From: CAIKOD01 sp035543455
GTDB taxonomy: Archaea; Halobacteriota; Methanomicrobia; Methanomicrobiales; Methanospirillaceae
Length of the DNA stretch: 64,000 nt
Direction of reading: 5' to 3'
Assembly (NCBI GenBank): GCA_035543455.1
Contig: DATKKE010000037.1
Span: 20,607-84,606, forward strand
Positions 62,840-64,000 of the stretch are shown here, piece after piece (the stretch's first letter is position 1; each line of letters opens with the position of its first letter). The position numbers and the translations under genes are program-made. The notes under the pieces were generated by a model. The model saw only the letters and a program-made list of their open reading frames with translations, made no database searches and was not told the DNA's origin.

Positions 62840-63466
62840 ATGATTGTACTGATAGTAATGAGCCCATGGTTGCCCGTTTACTTCTCTTCGTATGGAGAGG
62901 CAATCTTGTTCAGTGTTGTGTTTTATGGGTGGGTTGCTTCGGAAATTATCGGATCTATGATTATTCCACGCCTCCACCAATACCGGAGCGGAGTGAAATT
63001 GGAGAGAAAAGACCGGGGTTCTGGGATGGCTGTAATTATCGGTGTGATAGCAGCCATTTTTGTAACCTTTGCATTTTCCCGGGAGAAAATTGCTGTATTG
63101 CCCGAATGGACATTCTATCTTGGCATAGCACTTATGATTGGAGGAATCGTTCTGCGGCAATGGTCAATTGCAATACTCGGTAAGTACTTTTCAATGTTGG
63201 TCAGTATACAGAAAGGACAGGCAATAATCAGAGAGGGGCCCTACCAGTTCATCAGGCATCCGTCATACACAGGGGCACTATTGACACTGATAGGAATCGG
63301 ATTTGCAATTCAGTCCTGGGGAGCTTTGCTTATACTGATCCTGGTATTTGGAATCGTGTACGGTTATCGGATTTACATTGAAGAAAAGGCCCTTGTGGCT
63401 CAAATGGGAGATGAATATATTACCTATATGGAAGATACAAAGATGCTTATCCCATTTATCCTCTAA
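62840..63466 (+). CDS. Isoprenylcysteine carboxyl methyltransferase-like membrane protein
   Basis: Integral membrane protein of 208 residues with about five helices and the ICMT-type ending: GPYQFIRHPSYTGALLTLIGIGFA (about 134-157), then YRIYIEEKALVAQMGDEYITYMEDTKMLIPFIL, the SAM-binding end shared by ICMT, NnrU-like and phospholipid methyltransferases. The exact substrate (lipid, prenylated or other) is unknown. Stands alone in AT-rich DNA. Confidence 0.88.
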   Translation: MIVLIVMSPWLPVYFSSYGEAILFSVVFYGWVASEIIGSMIIPRLHQYRSGVKLERKDRGSGMAVIIGVIAAIFVTFAFSREKIAVLPEWTFYLGIALMIGGIVLRQWSIAILGKYFSMLVSIQKGQAIIREGPYQFIRHPSYTGALLTLIGIGFAIQSWGALLILILVFGIVYGYRIYIEEKALVAQMGDEYITYMEDTKMLIPFIL

Positions 63467-63532
63467 ACCAATTTTTTGTTAAAACAATACATAGTCAACT
63501 GCGAGTCCAATTAAAAAGATGAATGGTCAATA

Positions 63533-63545
63533 ATTTTATATTTTT
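63533..63545 (+). promoter_or_regulatory. TATA box, leaderless-type promoter
   Basis: TTTTATATTTTTT about 20-32 bp before ATG 63565, with no ribosome binding site between, implying a leaderless or near-leaderless transcript. Confidence 0.45.
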
Positions 63546-63564
63546 TTGATTAGAATACACAAGT

Positions 63565-63777
63565 ATGCCCAGCTTTTGTCCATTGATTAAAGATATCTGT
63601 AAGGAGGAAACCTGTGAATGGTGGGTTACTCCTGGAGAATCGTTTGATAGACCCCACTGTGCTTTTAGACATGTGGCTGAACTAACGCTTGCTATTAGTC
63701 ATACATTACAGCAAATTCGAGATGACGGAATCAATCAATTTATCGAACATAAGGGGATCTATTCTCCTAAAAAATAA
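63565..63777 (+). CDS. Small cysteine-containing hypothetical protein
   Basis: Protein of 70 residues with CPLIKDICKEETCEWW and a later HCAF, so four Cys that could bind a metal; the rest is a helix (ELTLAISHTLQQIRDDGINQF). Similar short CPLx..C proteins occur in methanogens. Function unknown. Confidence 0.65.
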   Translation: MPSFCPLIKDICKEETCEWWVTPGESFDRPHCAFRHVAELTLAISHTLQQIRDDGINQFIEHKGIYSPKK

Positions 63778-63787
63778 TAATTTAAAA

Positions 63788-63973
63788 TTAATCACAATCA
63801 ATTGTGTGTTCTTTTAAATAAAAAAAATTCACCTTTGGGACAACGAGAATTGGCTTATAAGTCATTTTTCTTTGTTTTTGCATTTCGAATAACGTAAATA
63901 ATATTATTATTGCTGTAACTAAAGTTGCGAATCCTGTTATCAAATTTGCAATTATGTTAGTATCGATATCCAT
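63788..63973 (-). CDS. Small membrane protein, possibly truncated
   Basis: Protein of 61 residues: one N-terminal membrane helix (ANLITGFATLVTAIIILFTLFEM, about 9-31) followed by QKQRKMTYKPILVVP, a pattern seen at the start of longer archaeal and bacterial membrane proteins. It stops 30 residues later, so it may be a truncated relative. ATG 63973 has GAGAAGAG directly before it. Confidence 0.5.
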   Translation of the reverse strand: MDIDTNIIANLITGFATLVTAIIILFTLFEMQKQRKMTYKPILVVPKVNFFYLKEHTIDCD

Positions 63974-64000
63974 CTCTTCTCACATGTTATCTGTTAATTG

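Overview
The window looks like chromosome of a methanogenic archaeon, most likely a Methanomicrobiales (Methanoregula-like) lineage. The reasons are archaeal TATA boxes, Shine-Dalgarno motifs of the GGAGGTGAT type, many lipoprotein and signal-peptide surface proteins carrying PEGA and PKD domains, iron-sulfur flavoproteins of the methanogen type, a small siroheme sulfite reductase of the methanogen group, PAS-rich histidine kinases, and a DUF2769 protein. No methanogenesis, ribosomal, tRNA or rRNA gene is visible, so the placement is inference.

Layout. 0-4 kb: end of an aldehyde (P5C-type) dehydrogenase gene, converging on a two-gene fumarate reductase/succinate dehydrogenase operon without membrane anchor genes. 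4-13 kb: a DedA protein, an iron-sulfur flavoprotein, a 1471-residue surface protein with 13 PEGA and 4 PKD repeats, a second PKD protein and a META lipoprotein. 13-22.5 kb: HD protein, small sulfite reductase, RNase II/R, a DUF2178 + HTH pair with a palindromic operator candidate, a PEGA protein, universal stress protein + MFS exporter, and an amino acid permease. 22.8-27.7 kb: a minus-strand proteostasis block (SHOCT protein, bacterial-type Lon with a MarR regulator, a frameshifted Cache-domain pseudogene, DUF488, Hsp20). 28-34 kb: a two-component pair made of a REC-PadR response regulator and a kinase with eight PAS domains. 35-48 kb: TetR and flavodoxin/ferredoxin genes, cupredoxins and other copper/redox-type lipoproteins, a rubredoxin-flavoprotein, a second PAS kinase and two tandem phospholipase C-like lipoproteins. 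48-58 kb: a 54-residue zinc-ribbon gene, CheY, a methyltransferase, a PHP phosphoesterase, a five-copy 36-bp tandem repeat, threonine ammonia-lyase next to an amino acid permease, and an IS110-family remnant. 58.5-64 kb: more AT-rich accessory DNA with hypothetical membrane proteins, a ferredoxin-nitroreductase + iron-sulfur flavoprotein operon and an isoprenylcysteine methyltransferase-like protein.

The gene content points to a cell envelope and redox/stress-response accessory region rather than a core metabolic island. The least explained signals are an 89-bp hairpin-rich repeat present twice (35.3 and 57.1 kb), one copy lying in the leader region of the IS110 remnant; the 36-bp tandem array at 53.4 kb; and the Cache-domain gene broken by about seven small indels. 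All family assignments are from reading the protein sequences; no database search was run.
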